Assembly: GCA_030068145.1 (NCBI GenBank)
Contig: JAPJBO010000325.1
Location: 124,001 to 188,000 of the forward strand
Reading direction: 5' to 3'
DNA length: 64,000 bases
Source of the DNA: Diplonema papillatum
Lineage: Eukaryota; Euglenozoa; Diplonemea; Diplonemida; Diplonemidae
Shown in pieces: positions 28,045 to 38,227 of the stretch. Under the pieces are notes generated by a model. It saw only the letters and a list, made by a program, of their open reading frames with translations. It was not told the origin of the DNA and made no database searches. How positions within the stretch are numbered: the first letter of the stretch is position 1; every line of letters starts with the position of its first letter. The position numbers and the translations under genes are program-made.

Positions 28045-28905
28045 GGTATGAGGTAAGATTGCGAAGAATCAGTAGGGTATGAGGTAAGATTGCGAAGAAT
28101 CAGTAGGGTATGAGGTAAGATTGCGAAGAATCAGTAGGGTATGAGGTAAGATTGCGAAGAATCAGTAGGGTATGAGGTAAGATTGCGAAGAATCAGTAGG
28201 GTATGAGGTAAGATTGCGAAGAATCAGTAGGGTATGAGGTAAGATTGCGAAGAATCAGTAGGGTATGAGGTAAGATTGCGAAGAATCAGTAGGGTAGTAG
28301 GGTATGAGGTAAGATTGCGAAGAATCTGTAGCAAATAGTCTGCACTATCCCGATTGACCGTGGTACACGTGGCGGGATGAGGTAAGATTGCGAAGAATCA
28401 GTAGGGTATGAGGTAAGATTGCGAAGAATCAGTAGGGTATGAGGTAAGATTGCGAAGAATCAGTAGGGTATGAGGTAAGATTGCGAAGAATCAGTAGGGT
28501 ATGAGGTAAGATTGCGAAGAATCAGTAGGGTATGAGGTAAGATTGCGAAGAATCAGTAGGGTATGAGGTAAGATTGCGAAGAATCAGTAGGGTATGAGGT
28601 AAGATTGCGAAGAATCAGTAGGGTATGAGGTAAGATTGCGAAGAATCAGTAGGGTATGAGGTAAGATTGCGAAGAATCAGTAGGGTATGAGGTAAGATTG
28701 CGAAGAATCAGTAGGGTATGAGGTAAGATTGCGAAGAATCAGTAGGGTATGAGGTAAGATTGCGAAGAATCAGTAGGGTATGAGGTAAGATTGCGAAGAA
28801 TCAGTAGGGTATGAGGTAAGATTGCGAAGAATCTGTAGCAAATAGTCTGCACTATCCCGATTGACCGTGGTACACCGTGGCGGGATGAGGTAAGATTGCG
28901 AAGAA
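28045..28905 (+). repeat. 31-bp minisatellite with splice-donor-like units, ~25 copies
   Basis: The unit gtatgaggtaagattgcgaa plus gaatcagtagg is nearly perfect. Every unit contains gag/gtaaga and ag/ggtatgag, both close to donor sites used in this window. The array begins about 70 bp after the donor of the TIM23-like exon. Higher-order spacers (agt-tgca-tatcccgattgac) at about 28008, 28333 and 28849 divide it into blocks of about 9, 15 and 1 units. Confidence 0.96.
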
Positions 28906-28925
28906 TTTGTAGCAATAGTCTGCTG

Positions 28926-29005
28926 TTGGTGAGTGAAAACGATCGTTAGGCTAATCTTCTCCCAAACATGCCGCCAGCGTTTTCTTTCGTGTTTTACTAC
29001 GCAAA
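28926..29005. repeat. Dispersed repeat O, copy
   Basis: 'ttctcccaaaca-gc-gccagcgtt' and 'tctttcgtgttt' also occur at 38093-38172 just upstream of the scramblase start, so the sequence could be a shared promoter-type element or a mobile piece. Confidence 0.65.
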
Positions 29006-31055
29006 CCCCTAATTATGCCTACATCCCTCACACTACCCGACTCCCAGCCTCAATGGTCAACCGGAGATCCTAAAACACCGAACCGCTAAACCAGAATAAA
29101 CGCTAAAAGGCCCGAGTACGCATTCTTACCGAACGGCGTGAACTCGGTGTCGGTCGCGTGAACCCCGGAAATAACAAGGCACACAGGAAATGAGAGCGCG
29201 CTCTAAAATAAGTTGAATAGTCGGCAACAGGCAAAGACATATGCTTACGTACTGCCACTACCGCAGATACCATCCCTTTTCAGCAGTAGTCACTGGAGAC
29301 TCTAAAAACCCGGACCCTTAAACGAACGTACACTCTAAAAAGTCCGTCCGCGAATTCGGTGGTGTCGTCGTGATAATCTTTATGGGTATCATGGGGCATT
29401 GCAGCCTGCGGTCTGCGTTCGTGAAACAATGAAGGGAACGAAAGGACGAACTCCGAATAACAACGTACGAATAACAACGTACGATGGGGTTGTACCAAGG
29501 GTGCTTGGACAATAATAAAACCCTCACTCCTATGCTTGTGTCAGCAGGTTCCCTCGGAAATCTGTGAGTCTCCCAAGACAACAGGTGGCAGTGTGCCATC
29601 TGCCGGACATCGCGCAGCTACTCGGTATGAGCGAGATGGCTCGGCTGAGCTCATCAGTTCGCTCTTAGAACGGTGGTTTTAGTGCCTTGCAAGTGGTTAG
29701 AATATATGTGCGAGCCTTTTTATCACCTACCCCCCCGTGTCAGTGTCGCCTTTTTGCCTGAAAACGCGAGACGGTTCTCAATAGGGCTCCCTGTATTTGC
29801 ATGAAGAATGTCGCATCCCTCACCAACGGCTTTCCGTGTTAGTGTCGCCTTTTAGGAAAAGGTGCCTTTAGGTACCTGATAATTTAGGCTTTTTTGAAAA
29901 TATCACCAACCAGTCCCCGCCCACTGGATCAACTAGCCAGAACCCCCCCACAACCATGTTCTAGAGGTAGTTGCTTGCCCCAGACACACTGTGAGTGCAG
30001 CTCGAATGATGTGGTAGCAGATAAAACCCGGTTTTCCGAGTCAACCTGGGCTGGCCTGCATGTGTCGAGGTCCTGCAGACGTGTGCTTCCACTGCTGGAG
30101 ATGTGCAGAAACTGCCAGAGGCAGCCAGAAAGAGGGCTGAAAATGGACCCCTCTACGACCTGAGGGGCAAGCGGGCCCTAGAACGGGCCAATATGCACGG
30201 AATGGATGCTAAAACGCAAACGGCAAGTTTCTGAAAGACCCGCAACGCTGCCGAGGAGACCCCAAGCCCCCACAACTGCAGTTTAGAGAACCAAACAGCT
30301 GGGAGTAAGACGAACAAGCGACAATAGGCAAGAAACCCTCACACAATAACGCAATAGCCATCCAGGCCCCTCCCCGACTCCCCACCCTCACACCATCCAG
30401 AAAATGGGAGTGCTGGCCACCTTGTTGGGCGAGCTCCGGGAGCAAAAGCCGTTTGGCTCGCGAGGCACACAGAACGGTTCCGCCAGGCTGCTGAGTGGGG
30501 GTGACGCATCTGAGATGCCGAGGGCTGCAGGCACAGCAGGGCCCGCTTGCTCCACCTAACCCATTCTGAAGCTGATCTGGCAGAACTGTGGCAAAATAGT
30601 TGGCGCTGTCGGCCCCCGTCGTGACCCCTTCGTGGAAAGGGGACCCTCAAAATGTCAGAAATGGGCTGCCGGGGGTGGTGTCTCCGAGGAGACCCCAGGG
30701 CCCTGCTGTCGTGGATACGAACCCACAAAACAGTTTCTGGGGTGCCTTGGCCCTCGTCTGGACCAGCTGGTCATAATCTGAAAAAGCCTCAATTGTCAGG
30801 TATTAAAAAGACGCTCACTATTACTTGAAAGCCTTTACCCGTAGACTTTCTGGGTGCTCAAAGGATGCGTTGTGCGTGCAGCGTAGAGCAAGAAAATGTC
30901 AAGGGATTGATCCTGGCGACGAACAAATTAGACTACAGACATGCACATTCAAGCCACCACACAATAATCACAGCCACATGTGGGAGAAGAGAGATTACTG
31001 GGACGTTTCGAAGAAGTTCCTTGAGCTGTAAGCCGTCGTGCCCACAAGCAGCGTT
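29006..31055. other. Non-coding region
   Basis: Repeat U occurs near 29035-29080. Recurrent 'ctctaaaa' phrases near 29205, 29300 and 29333 look like short dispersed motifs. Frames at 30080-30210 and 30339-30728 (minus) are weakly coding-like but unrecognisable. No gene is supported. Confidence 0.4.
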
Positions 31056-31084
31056 CTGCAGGCTTGATAGCCGCGGCGTGTGGG

Positions 31085-31385
31085 TTGTTTGATCGGTACC
31101 AAGCGCATCAGTCACACAGACTGCGGAAGCGCCGAACGCTGTAAAAGGCCTCGCCGTTCTCCGACACGCGTTTGTCACTGGGATGCCGGTTGTCCCCTGC
31201 GCCGACCTGTCACGAAGATGGGTCGCATGTGCAAGCGCATCAGTCATACAGACCGCGAGGCTGTGGGTGTCAATGAAGTGTCTGCGGCGCCTGGGATGGG
31301 GTGATCCTTCGGCCTTCGTTGACCGTAACCAAAGACGGACGGCAGCAAGCGCCATCAGTCATGCAGACTGCCAGTGCCTGTGGTA
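31085..31385. repeat. Degenerate tandem repeat, ~130-bp unit, 3 copies
   Basis: 'aagcgcatcagtcacacaga', 'aagcgcatcagtcatacaga' and 'agcgccatcagtcatgcaga' recur at about 31100, 31234 and 31348. Confidence 0.7.
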
Positions 31386-31972
31386 TGCGGGGGGCGAAAG
31401 TGCAACAAGAGTGTGGCGAAGAATCTGCAGGGTGCCTCCTTTGCCTCTGCGTTCAGCCGTGGCCGGCCACGTAAGAATGGAGTTACTCTTCTCGACCGCA
31501 TTGTCTCCAGACGCACTGGTGTTCGTTCACGTCGGAGAAAGAGTTGAGGGCCTACAGGTCCGTAGAAAAGCGCGCAGCGTTGAAGACTACGATGGAGGCC
31601 CGTAGCGGACTGCCAGCCCATTCTGTAGCAGCGGAGAAGCGAAATGCAAAGCAAGAACCGCTTCCCTCCAGTTAATCAGAATGCGGCTCCGCCAAGCGAG
31701 TGGCGATGAGGGAGTACTCCCGGGCTACGATACACGTCACCGAGTGATGCTCTAAAAAACGAACCATCTGCATGCTGGCAGCTACTTTGAGTTCAGGCAC
31801 GTCGCATGTCTAAGTCAAGGCACTCAGCGCTGTGGACGGCCTCCTGTGCGTGTAAGGCGCCAGTGGCCCCCGTTCGAAGCGGAATTCGTGATTGACTGCA
31901 CATTGGCCTGGCCCTCTTCCGCCGACCCTCCTACCGCCGTGCTCAGGTTGATCGGTACGAGAGAGGAGCTCC
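31386..31972. other. Non-coding region
   Basis: I see no supported gene. Confidence 0.4.
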
Positions 31973-32205
31973 CGTTTTTTTTTGTGCAAGCGGTACTTAG
32001 CACCTGCTTTGTAGGAAATACCTGAGGAGGCCGCCAGTTGCAAAACTTCAAAGGAGGAGGAACGTGCTGTAGCCCACGTTAAACCAGAGCTGGGCTGAGT
32101 GCCGGGCGTAAAGCGTTCAACAAAGAAGACCCGCTCGGTACTTCTGTTTGTTTCTCCCTCCTCTAGCTTCCGTCGAAATATATGTACCGGGCGGCCTGCC
32201 TCGGG
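31973..32205 (-). mobile_element. SINE-like retroposon A, long copy
   Basis: T-run at 31973-31983, 'cacctgctttgtaggaaata', 'gtgctgtagcccacgttaaa', 'gggcgtaaagcgttcaacaa' and an extended body ending near 'accgggcggcctg'. Confidence 0.75.
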
Positions 32206-32354
32206 CAACGCTGGATCAAGCTGCGCCGCAAACGTCACAAGAAAGCACCGTTTGAAACGTGTGGAATGCCCCCACCGTTGTAGGTGTCTCTGAACTGATT
32301 GCTCAGACACGGTTGTAGGGGCCTTCTCCCCGTGACGGATTCGCCTGTGCTCTA

Positions 32355-32550
32355 GTAGCACGGGTGGTCCTGGCTGTGACGAGCTACGAACAGCCGCCTG
32401 ACAAACCAGACTCACACCGTAGTCCTGTCTGCAGACACTCAGGTTCCGTGCTGATGATGGTCCGCTTTATGTGTCCGTGGCTTAAAGGACCGAAACACAG
32501 CACAGACGGGACCAGTGCGGTGTTTAGCACATACCCATTCCAAGGTGTAG
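32355..32550 (-). repeat. Dispersed repeat E, copy
   Basis: Same blocks as 25480-25665, with 'cgggaccagtgcggtgttta'. Confidence 0.8.
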
Positions 32551-34630
32551 GTATCTCAGTTTGCTTCTTCCGTCTGCTTTCCAAAAGGATCAGACTTGAG
32601 AGTGGGGAGCCCAATTTCATGTCTGGTGGGTCGAGACCAGACGTCTGCAGTCGATGAACCTTGTGGGGTTTCACCTGCTTTTGTAGGAAATACTGAAGGA
32701 GAGACCCCCAGGTGCGGAGGATATCCAAGGCACACAGGGCCTTCTGAGGAAGCTCTGGGTCTAAAGACACTAAAATGAGGCTACTGGGTGGGACTCCTTG
32801 GAAAGGCTTGCGCCTCTAGGCACAGCATGAGCATTGATCCCTTTTTGACGTGTCTTCACCCTGGATGCGCGGTGTTCAAATTCCAGCTCGGGTTCTGCCT
32901 TTTTCGACATAAAAACCAGGCCTCCCGTGAAGGGTTGAACATTGACCGCATGAGGCCACTTCTGAAGTCGATCCTTCGATCATGCGGCCAACCCCGTGCA
33001 GGTCTAAGTGTTTTCGTCTAAGTGTTTTCCTGTGTTGTTGTAGCTCGGCTGGTCCTGGCTGTGACAAGCTACGATCAGCCACCATGGCTATTCAAACTGC
33101 AGAGATGATCCATGTCCGCGGTTCAGATAGGCGGTGTGTTCAGCACGTACCGCCCTCAGCACGCTCGTGCATCCCTCTCCGGCCCCATCGATTAACCTTT
33201 CCTTACTGAAGTAGTTTTCTGCCACCTTTGTTTTGAGAATCATCAGAAACACCCACTCCCCACCTCCACCCTCTACCTGGCCTCGACGACATCAATTGTC
33301 TCAGTAGGCTCGCCAATTTGTCATTTTTGCTCCACTTTCTTTTTTGGTTTTCATCTTTTTTTTAGATAAGTCAGTTGCAAGATCAGTCACCTCTTCAAGG
33401 CTGCCTTGTGGGCTTGTTTCTGATTGACTTTGACGCCTCCTGCGAGCTGGCCAGTCTCTGTAGCTTTTTCATGGTAGCAAACGCGTTTGTCATTATCAAA
33501 AGGAGACGGTTGGCAGCGTGTCGTATTGGCTACGACGACACACGTGCGATTCCTTTTGGTTGGGCGTCAGCTCACCGTTATCAAAAAGCGTTTGAGCCTC
33601 TTTTTTGGGAGCCCTGATCATCAGAAAAGCGGAGGTTTTGAGAAACAGAGCCGCGGGGTCTTCAGCAACATTGCTCCTGTGGCACTGACTGAAGGCAATC
33701 TGGATGCCTTGTGCATCAAGGTACCTCAGCCGGGCCCACCCTCTATCATCCGGAACCGCATCGCATCGCCTGTTGTCTACCACGCTCCCCTACGTTGACA
33801 CAACACGTGTGCGAAGAGATGACCGCGAAGCCGGTGATGCACACCATCGCACAGGTTGGTAAATTTGTTGCATTAGTGTATGGGCCTTTGAAGCGCGGAT
33901 GATGCCCCCCATGAGGTTCCTGGCTCATGCCAAAGCGCCGCCGCCCGGGTTAAGGGGTTGCGGCATCAGGCGTGGGCCAGGGAGGCTGTTCGGAGGGGTC
34001 ACCACCCAATTTGTTGCATTAGTGTGATTGTCAGGCCTTCGACTACCCTGAGCAACGCACTAGCCACAGGTTCTTTGCATGCTGCTAGGACAAGAGCTGC
34101 CCAAAATGGCCAGCCGCTGCCTTCCGCTCAAATAGCAGACTCAAAAGAGTTATGACGACGATGCTTGTTGACGTAGCAAACAGCCCCTGGCGGCCCCCGC
34201 GCGGTCCGTACGTATCTCATACGTGAGTATCCGGATGCCTGACATAACCCTACCACCCGAGCACCCGATGCCCGGGAGAGGGGTGTGTAGTTTGAGGTGA
34301 ATACTGTGGTATCTCGGATGTCGCTAACATGCAAGAGTCGAACTGCTCCTCGGTCCATGCCTTTTAGGAGACGAAACAACTCGAAAAAAAGATCGGCTGA
34401 GAACTTTGGTTGGGATATATACCCCGTTCTTGGGTCAGGAGACCAGCAAAAAAGCAAAACCACAATAATAGTAAAACGCTGAAAGAATAATCGGGGAGAA
34501 GGCTCTTCCAAGCTTTGCCAGTCGCGCCCGCTTCGGGCACGCCTGGTCGGGCAGTTTCGAACGTTTCATCCATCAAAAAGCAATCGAAAAGAAAGCAAAA
34601 GAGCGTTTTACCACCTTGCGCGGTGTCACG
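32551..34630. other. Non-coding region
   Basis: A partial repeat E lies at 33045-33100 and a tiny duplication 'aatttgttgcattagtgt' at 33858 and 34010. No gene is supported. Confidence 0.4.
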
Positions 34631-34634
34631 GGAT

Positions 34635-34725
34635 GTTTGGCAGCCGCAGTGCATGCTAATCCATGTGGTTCATGTACTTAAAAGAACTCAATGCTAAACA
34701 AACATAACGTGGGCGGCGCCGAAAC
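34635..34725. repeat. Dispersed repeat B, copy
   Basis: 'gcatgctaatccatgtggtt', 'catgtacttaaaagaactca' and 'acgtgggcggcg' match 14028, 26095 and 52634. Confidence 0.85.
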
Positions 34726-34748
34726 TTTACCAGCTTCGGCTGACACCA

Positions 34749-34866
34749 TTTGCGCACTTAACCATGGTTAAGAAGACGACTGAAAGCATAGACACAAAGA
34801 TAGCTCAAAGCATCTGCAGAATAACACGAAAAGCCTCCAGGCAAAAAACCCGTTTTCACATTTCTC
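34749..34866. repeat. Dispersed repeat K, copy 2
   Basis: Partner of 603-726. Confidence 0.75.
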
Positions 34867-34889
34867 CTTAGTAGGGCCAAGAAGAAGAG

Positions 34890-35100
34890 AGCCCGCGGCG
34901 CGTCAAGACGGTGCTCCCCCGCGAAATGGGCTCGCCCACCATCAGCCAGATCAGCCCCGGTTGTGTCAACACCGCCGGCACCGCGCCTCCGACGGAACGA
35001 CCTACGCCCGCCTTAGAAGTACGGGGTTGTAGTGAGGCGACCGGAAACTCCTCGGAGAGATGGTCCCTGTACTCCAACTCGTCTCTCTCCCCTTAGTTTT
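34890..35100. repeat. Dispersed repeat J, copy
   Basis: 'ggaaactcctcggagagatg' and 'actcgtctctctc' as at 24340 and 45345. Confidence 0.7.
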
Positions 35101-35850
35101 TGGACAGTCCCTGGGCGGGCAGCCTACTCTGCCCGGCCGATGCAAGTGCAAAACAAGGACTTTTTCAGTCTGCAGAGCGGACAGCCTCATTTGTGGTTAG
35201 TGCGGACAGTGCAAGAAGTGGGTGAGACGAGCAGCCAGCCTCCTTTGCTATGAGGGTGTCCAGCTGCTCAGGGAGAAGGGTGATTGCAGGCGCGGGGGGG
35301 CCGTCTTGCTGTTTCGCGCTCACGATTCTTCCCGTGCTTGCCGTCACTTTGCTGTTGGAACGTGAGGCATGGTGGGAAGGTTGTTGGGTGGCCCTCGTTA
35401 CCGCTCTTTGCGCACGATTTTGCTCTTTGCCGTTGGCCGCACTTCCGTCGTTTGCGATCTCGTTTATAGCTGACGAGTTGAATGAATACAAGCCGCAATC
35501 ACGAATCCCCAGCTGCCTCTTTCTGAAGACTTGACAAAGGTGCCATTTTCTGCATCGTGTGGAAGACAATTTGGCCGGGAACGCGTGAATACGAAGACAC
35601 TTATTCCCCCCCCCCCTGTTCGTGAGAAAGGGAGGAACGGCTTCCATTCGGTCTAATCAAGAAGGACGGCTCTCACCCCCCAACCGCCCGCAGAGCAGAA
35701 GGAGTGCGCTCTTTCTCGCCAGTTCACTCGCCACACCCCGTCCTCCCTTTTTCCCGAACAAATCGACACCGAGGCGAGGTTTCTCTGTGCTCCGCCGTTT
35801 TCTTCTTACCCTTCGAGACAGAGTTCTTAATGCTTTACGCGTCGTTGGCG
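35101..35850. other. Unassigned region
   Basis: A 160-codon minus-strand frame (35165-35647) is somewhat protein-like, but no domain is recognised and its codon use is not GC-rich. I do not call a gene. Confidence 0.35.
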
Positions 35851-35854
35851 CAGC

Positions 35855-36020
35855 AGAGCGGGTCATGCGACACCCTTTGTGGGATCTTACTCGGACACCT
35901 GAGGTCAGCTCTGGTGCATTCCCTGCCCTGCTTGCTCACCCAAGCACAACCCATTTTTGGGACCAGTGCATTCGGCAGGTTAGTTTCACTCATTTTCGGA
36001 TGCCTACCGTCCTGAGGCTC
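35855..36020. repeat. Dispersed repeat H, copy
   Basis: 'acaccctttgtgggatctta', 'ccctgcttgctcacccaag' and 'gtgcattcggcaggttag'. Confidence 0.75.
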
Positions 36021-36109
36021 AGCCGACGCACACGATCAGCGGGCATAACCCGTCCGAGGGCGCCACCCCCCATGCCGTGCTCCCCCCTGCATTTACCAAA
36101 CCCAACACC

Positions 36110-36556
36110 GCAGGAGAGGGGGACCGGCAGAAGGAGGTGAGCGGCCTCCCAGGGCCGCGCCAAGCCGAGGGGCGACGACCGCGGGAGGACAACGACTGGC
36201 TGCCTGGAGAGAGGGCGGAGGACAACAACTGGCTGCCTGGAGAGAGGGCGGAGGACAACAACTGGCTGCCTGGAGAGAGGGCGGAGGACAACAACTGGCT
36301 GCCTGGAGAGAGGGCGGAGGACAACAACTGGCTGCCTGGAGAGAGGGCGGAGGACAACAACTGGCTGCCTGGAGAGAGGGCGGAGGACAAAAGGATGGAG
36401 CCCGGGGAGTGCATCGCGAGACGAGAGGAAGCAGCAAAGAGGGAGGCTGCAGACAGGGCCGCGCTCTGGGAGAAACAGAGTGGAAGATTCGCCAGGGCGT
36501 TGGAGGAAGACTCGCTAAGTTCTGTATCGGACGACGCCGACTACCTGTCAAGATGA
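36110..36556 (+). CDS. Possible exon built around a 33-bp coding minisatellite
   Basis: The frame is open from about 36077. Six units EDNNWLPGERA are followed by a charged, helix-like tail (ARREEAAKREAADRAALWEK..., then LEEDSLSSVSDDADYLSR) ending at TGA 36556. A possible acceptor is 'ccgcag' near 36112. The tail looks genuinely protein-like, but repeat H flanks both sides, so it may be the body of a mobile element instead of a host exon. Confidence 0.3.
   Translation, partial: AGEGDRQKEVSGLPGPRQAEGRRPREDNDWLPGERAEDNNWLPGERAEDNNWLPGERAEDNNWLPGERAEDNNWLPGERAEDNNWLPGERAEDKRMEPGECIARREEAAKREAADRAALWEKQSGRFARALEEDSLSSVSDDADYLSR
36185..36390 (+). repeat. 33-bp minisatellite, 6 copies
   Basis: The unit gaggacaacaactggctgcc plus tggagagagggcg is almost perfect. 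The first unit has gac for aac. The length keeps the frame. Confidence 0.95.
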
Positions 36557-36715
36557 ACCTATTACACCCTATGGGGGATCTGATGAGCGATTACTCGAAC
36601 ACCTGGGGAGCTCTGGTTCATTCCGTGTCGCCAGTCCTGCCCTGCTTGCTCACCAAGGCACAGACCGGTGCATTCGGCGGGTTAGTTGTGTTATACACTC
36701 ATTATCGGGTCTCGC
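36548..36715. repeat. Dispersed repeat H, copy
   Basis: 'ccctgcttgctcaccaaggc' and 'gtgcattcggcgggttag', following directly on the 36110-36556 frame. Confidence 0.75.
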
Positions 36716-36734
36716 TTCATGTTCAAGGAATGAA

Positions 36735-36880
36735 GCCGCAGGTGACAGAAACACTGCCAGGGTAACTGGTTTGTGGCGGCCAAGCGTTCACAGCGACGAT
36801 GATTGATACTTCGACGTCAGCTGCTCTTCCTAACCTAGCAGAATTGTTTGAGGGTTGGATTGTTCACCGGGCTCCTGAAG
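36735..36880 (+). rRNA. Diverged 28S rRNA fragment (peptidyl-transferase to sarcin-ricin region)
   Basis: 'ggtaactggtttgtggcggc' followed by 'caagcgttcacagcgacg' and 'ggttggattgttcacc' matches, in order, the universally conserved 28S stretch around ATAACTGGCTTGTGGCGGCC ... AGCGTTCATAGCGACG ... TTGGATTGTTCACC. There are changes at positions that are otherwise invariant, so this is an rRNA relic and not a working gene. Confidence 0.75.
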
Positions 36881-37274
36881 GCACAGTCTGTTGCGGGGTG
36901 CTTCGACGCCCCTTCGGTGCCGGTGAACTGGTTTATTCAACGATTTGCTCGCGTGCGGGAGCTAGACTGTGCGGTGGAGTGTTGCGGGTGTGGCAATATT
37001 CAATTGGAAATCGACGTCTGGATGTCGACGGTGCACTGGGGGCACATAGCTTGCCAAAGCGAGTTTTACTGTTCTTCTCAATCGGCGTCGCAGCAGGGCT
37101 GTCCGCCAAGAAGACGTGCACGAGCAATCGTACCCCGCGAGAGTAGGAGAAGAAGAAAGGGAACCTAGACTTTTCGTTACCCTGAACACAAATCCTGGAC
37201 GTGGTTTCAGGAGGCAAATTGGCAAATGATCATGATCAGAAGGTCCTTCAGTGTCCTCGCACATTGCATGTGGC
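36881..37274. other. Spacer with repeat Q (37185-37270)
   Basis: 'aatcctggacgtggtttc' and 'aaatgatcatgatcagaagg' recur inverted at 57803-57905. No gene is supported. Confidence 0.6.
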
Positions 37275-37975
37275 TAAGACTCTTACGTACGAGAACAATA
37301 TGTTAAGAGAGAGATAACAAGTCAAAAAGAAAGGGAACTTTGTTTGTGCGCACTAGCGGCTGTTCACCTGCTTTGGTGAGTTGCTGTTAGTAAGCTGCCA
37401 ACTACTAATTTAGTACCAACAATGCATTGTTAACACAAAAAAAGCACACACAAAAAGTAAGCAAGAAAAAGCGCATACAAAACATGGACCCGCAGAACCC
37501 CTTCCTGCCGGGACCCGGCTAACCCCCGTACCCGCAGCAGCAGGGGTACCCCCCAGCAAGGGTACCCGCCGCAGGACCAGCAGTACGCCCCGCAGCCTGG
37601 CTACCCGCCGCAGGCGCACATGGGGCTGGCGGTAGCTTCGCGGAGCTGGGCCCCGTGCGGAAGTTCGTGATCAAGCAGGAGAACTCGGCGATCGAGATGG
37701 CGACCAACGCAGAGATCGCTCCAAGAATGCCAGCCAATGACCAGCAAAAAAGGCGGCATCAGAATGACTGCCAATGACCAATAAACGGTGTTAGGATGAC
37801 CACAAATGACCATAGAGCCACGCCTGAATGACGGTGAACGGCCAAAGAGCGGCGTAGAACGAACGAGAACGACTGCGACTGGCCGGAGATCGCCATGGGC
37901 TGCGGCTGCTGCGAGCAGAAGAACCGGTACAACATCTTCGACGCGGACACCGCGAAGAAGATGTACGTGCAGTGT
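37275..37975 (+). pseudogene. Scramblase pseudogene (tandem 5' duplicate)
   Basis: The coding-like part starts at ATG 37484 and copies the first part of the gene at 38228. It has an in-frame TAA after the PGPG equivalent, a loss of part of the QGYPPQ repeats, a ~182-bp insertion (37711-37892) between TNA and MGCGCC, and an abrupt end after KKMYV. The upstream flank (37275-37345, 'ctcttacgtacga' to 'aacaagtcaaaaagaaaggg') is duplicated at 37980-38042, so the event was a tandem DNA duplication of about 700 bp. Confidence 0.93.
37711..37892. repeat. Insertion in the scramblase pseudogene made of short degenerate repeats
   Basis: The insert begins 'agagatcgc' and ends 'ggagatcgc'. It contains repeated 'ccaatgacca'/'caaatgacca' phrases spaced about 30-35 bp apart. 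It is absent from the intact gene, which gives exact boundaries. Confidence 0.8.
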
Positions 37976-38092
37976 AGCTGAGACTCTTACGTACGAATAC
38001 ATTATGTTATAGAGAGAGATAACAAGTCAAAAAGAAAGGGAAAACGCAAAAGATTTTGTTTGTACGTGCCGGGGGAGGATTAGCCTGTTAGT

Positions 38093-38172
38093 GAGTGATA
38101 GTGAGTGAATTTGATCGGTAGGCTAAACTTCTCCCAAACACGCTGCCAGCGTTCTCTTTCGTGTTTACAATT
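38093..38172. repeat. Dispersed repeat O upstream of the scramblase gene
   Basis: Partner of 28926-29005. It ends about 55 bp before the scramblase ATG, so it may include promoter or 5' UTR sequence. Confidence 0.6.
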
Positions 38173-38227
38173 AATTGTTATTACCGGTACGAAAAAAAAA
38201 GTAAGCAAGAAAAAGCGCAAACAAAAC

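Noticed and set aside
28045-28905. CRISPR-like array
   Set aside because: Units are head-to-tail with no unique spacers, and the genome is eukaryotic. It is a minisatellite.
35165-35647. 160-codon minus-strand ORF
   Set aside because: No recognisable domain, no splice support, and codon use unlike the true exons.
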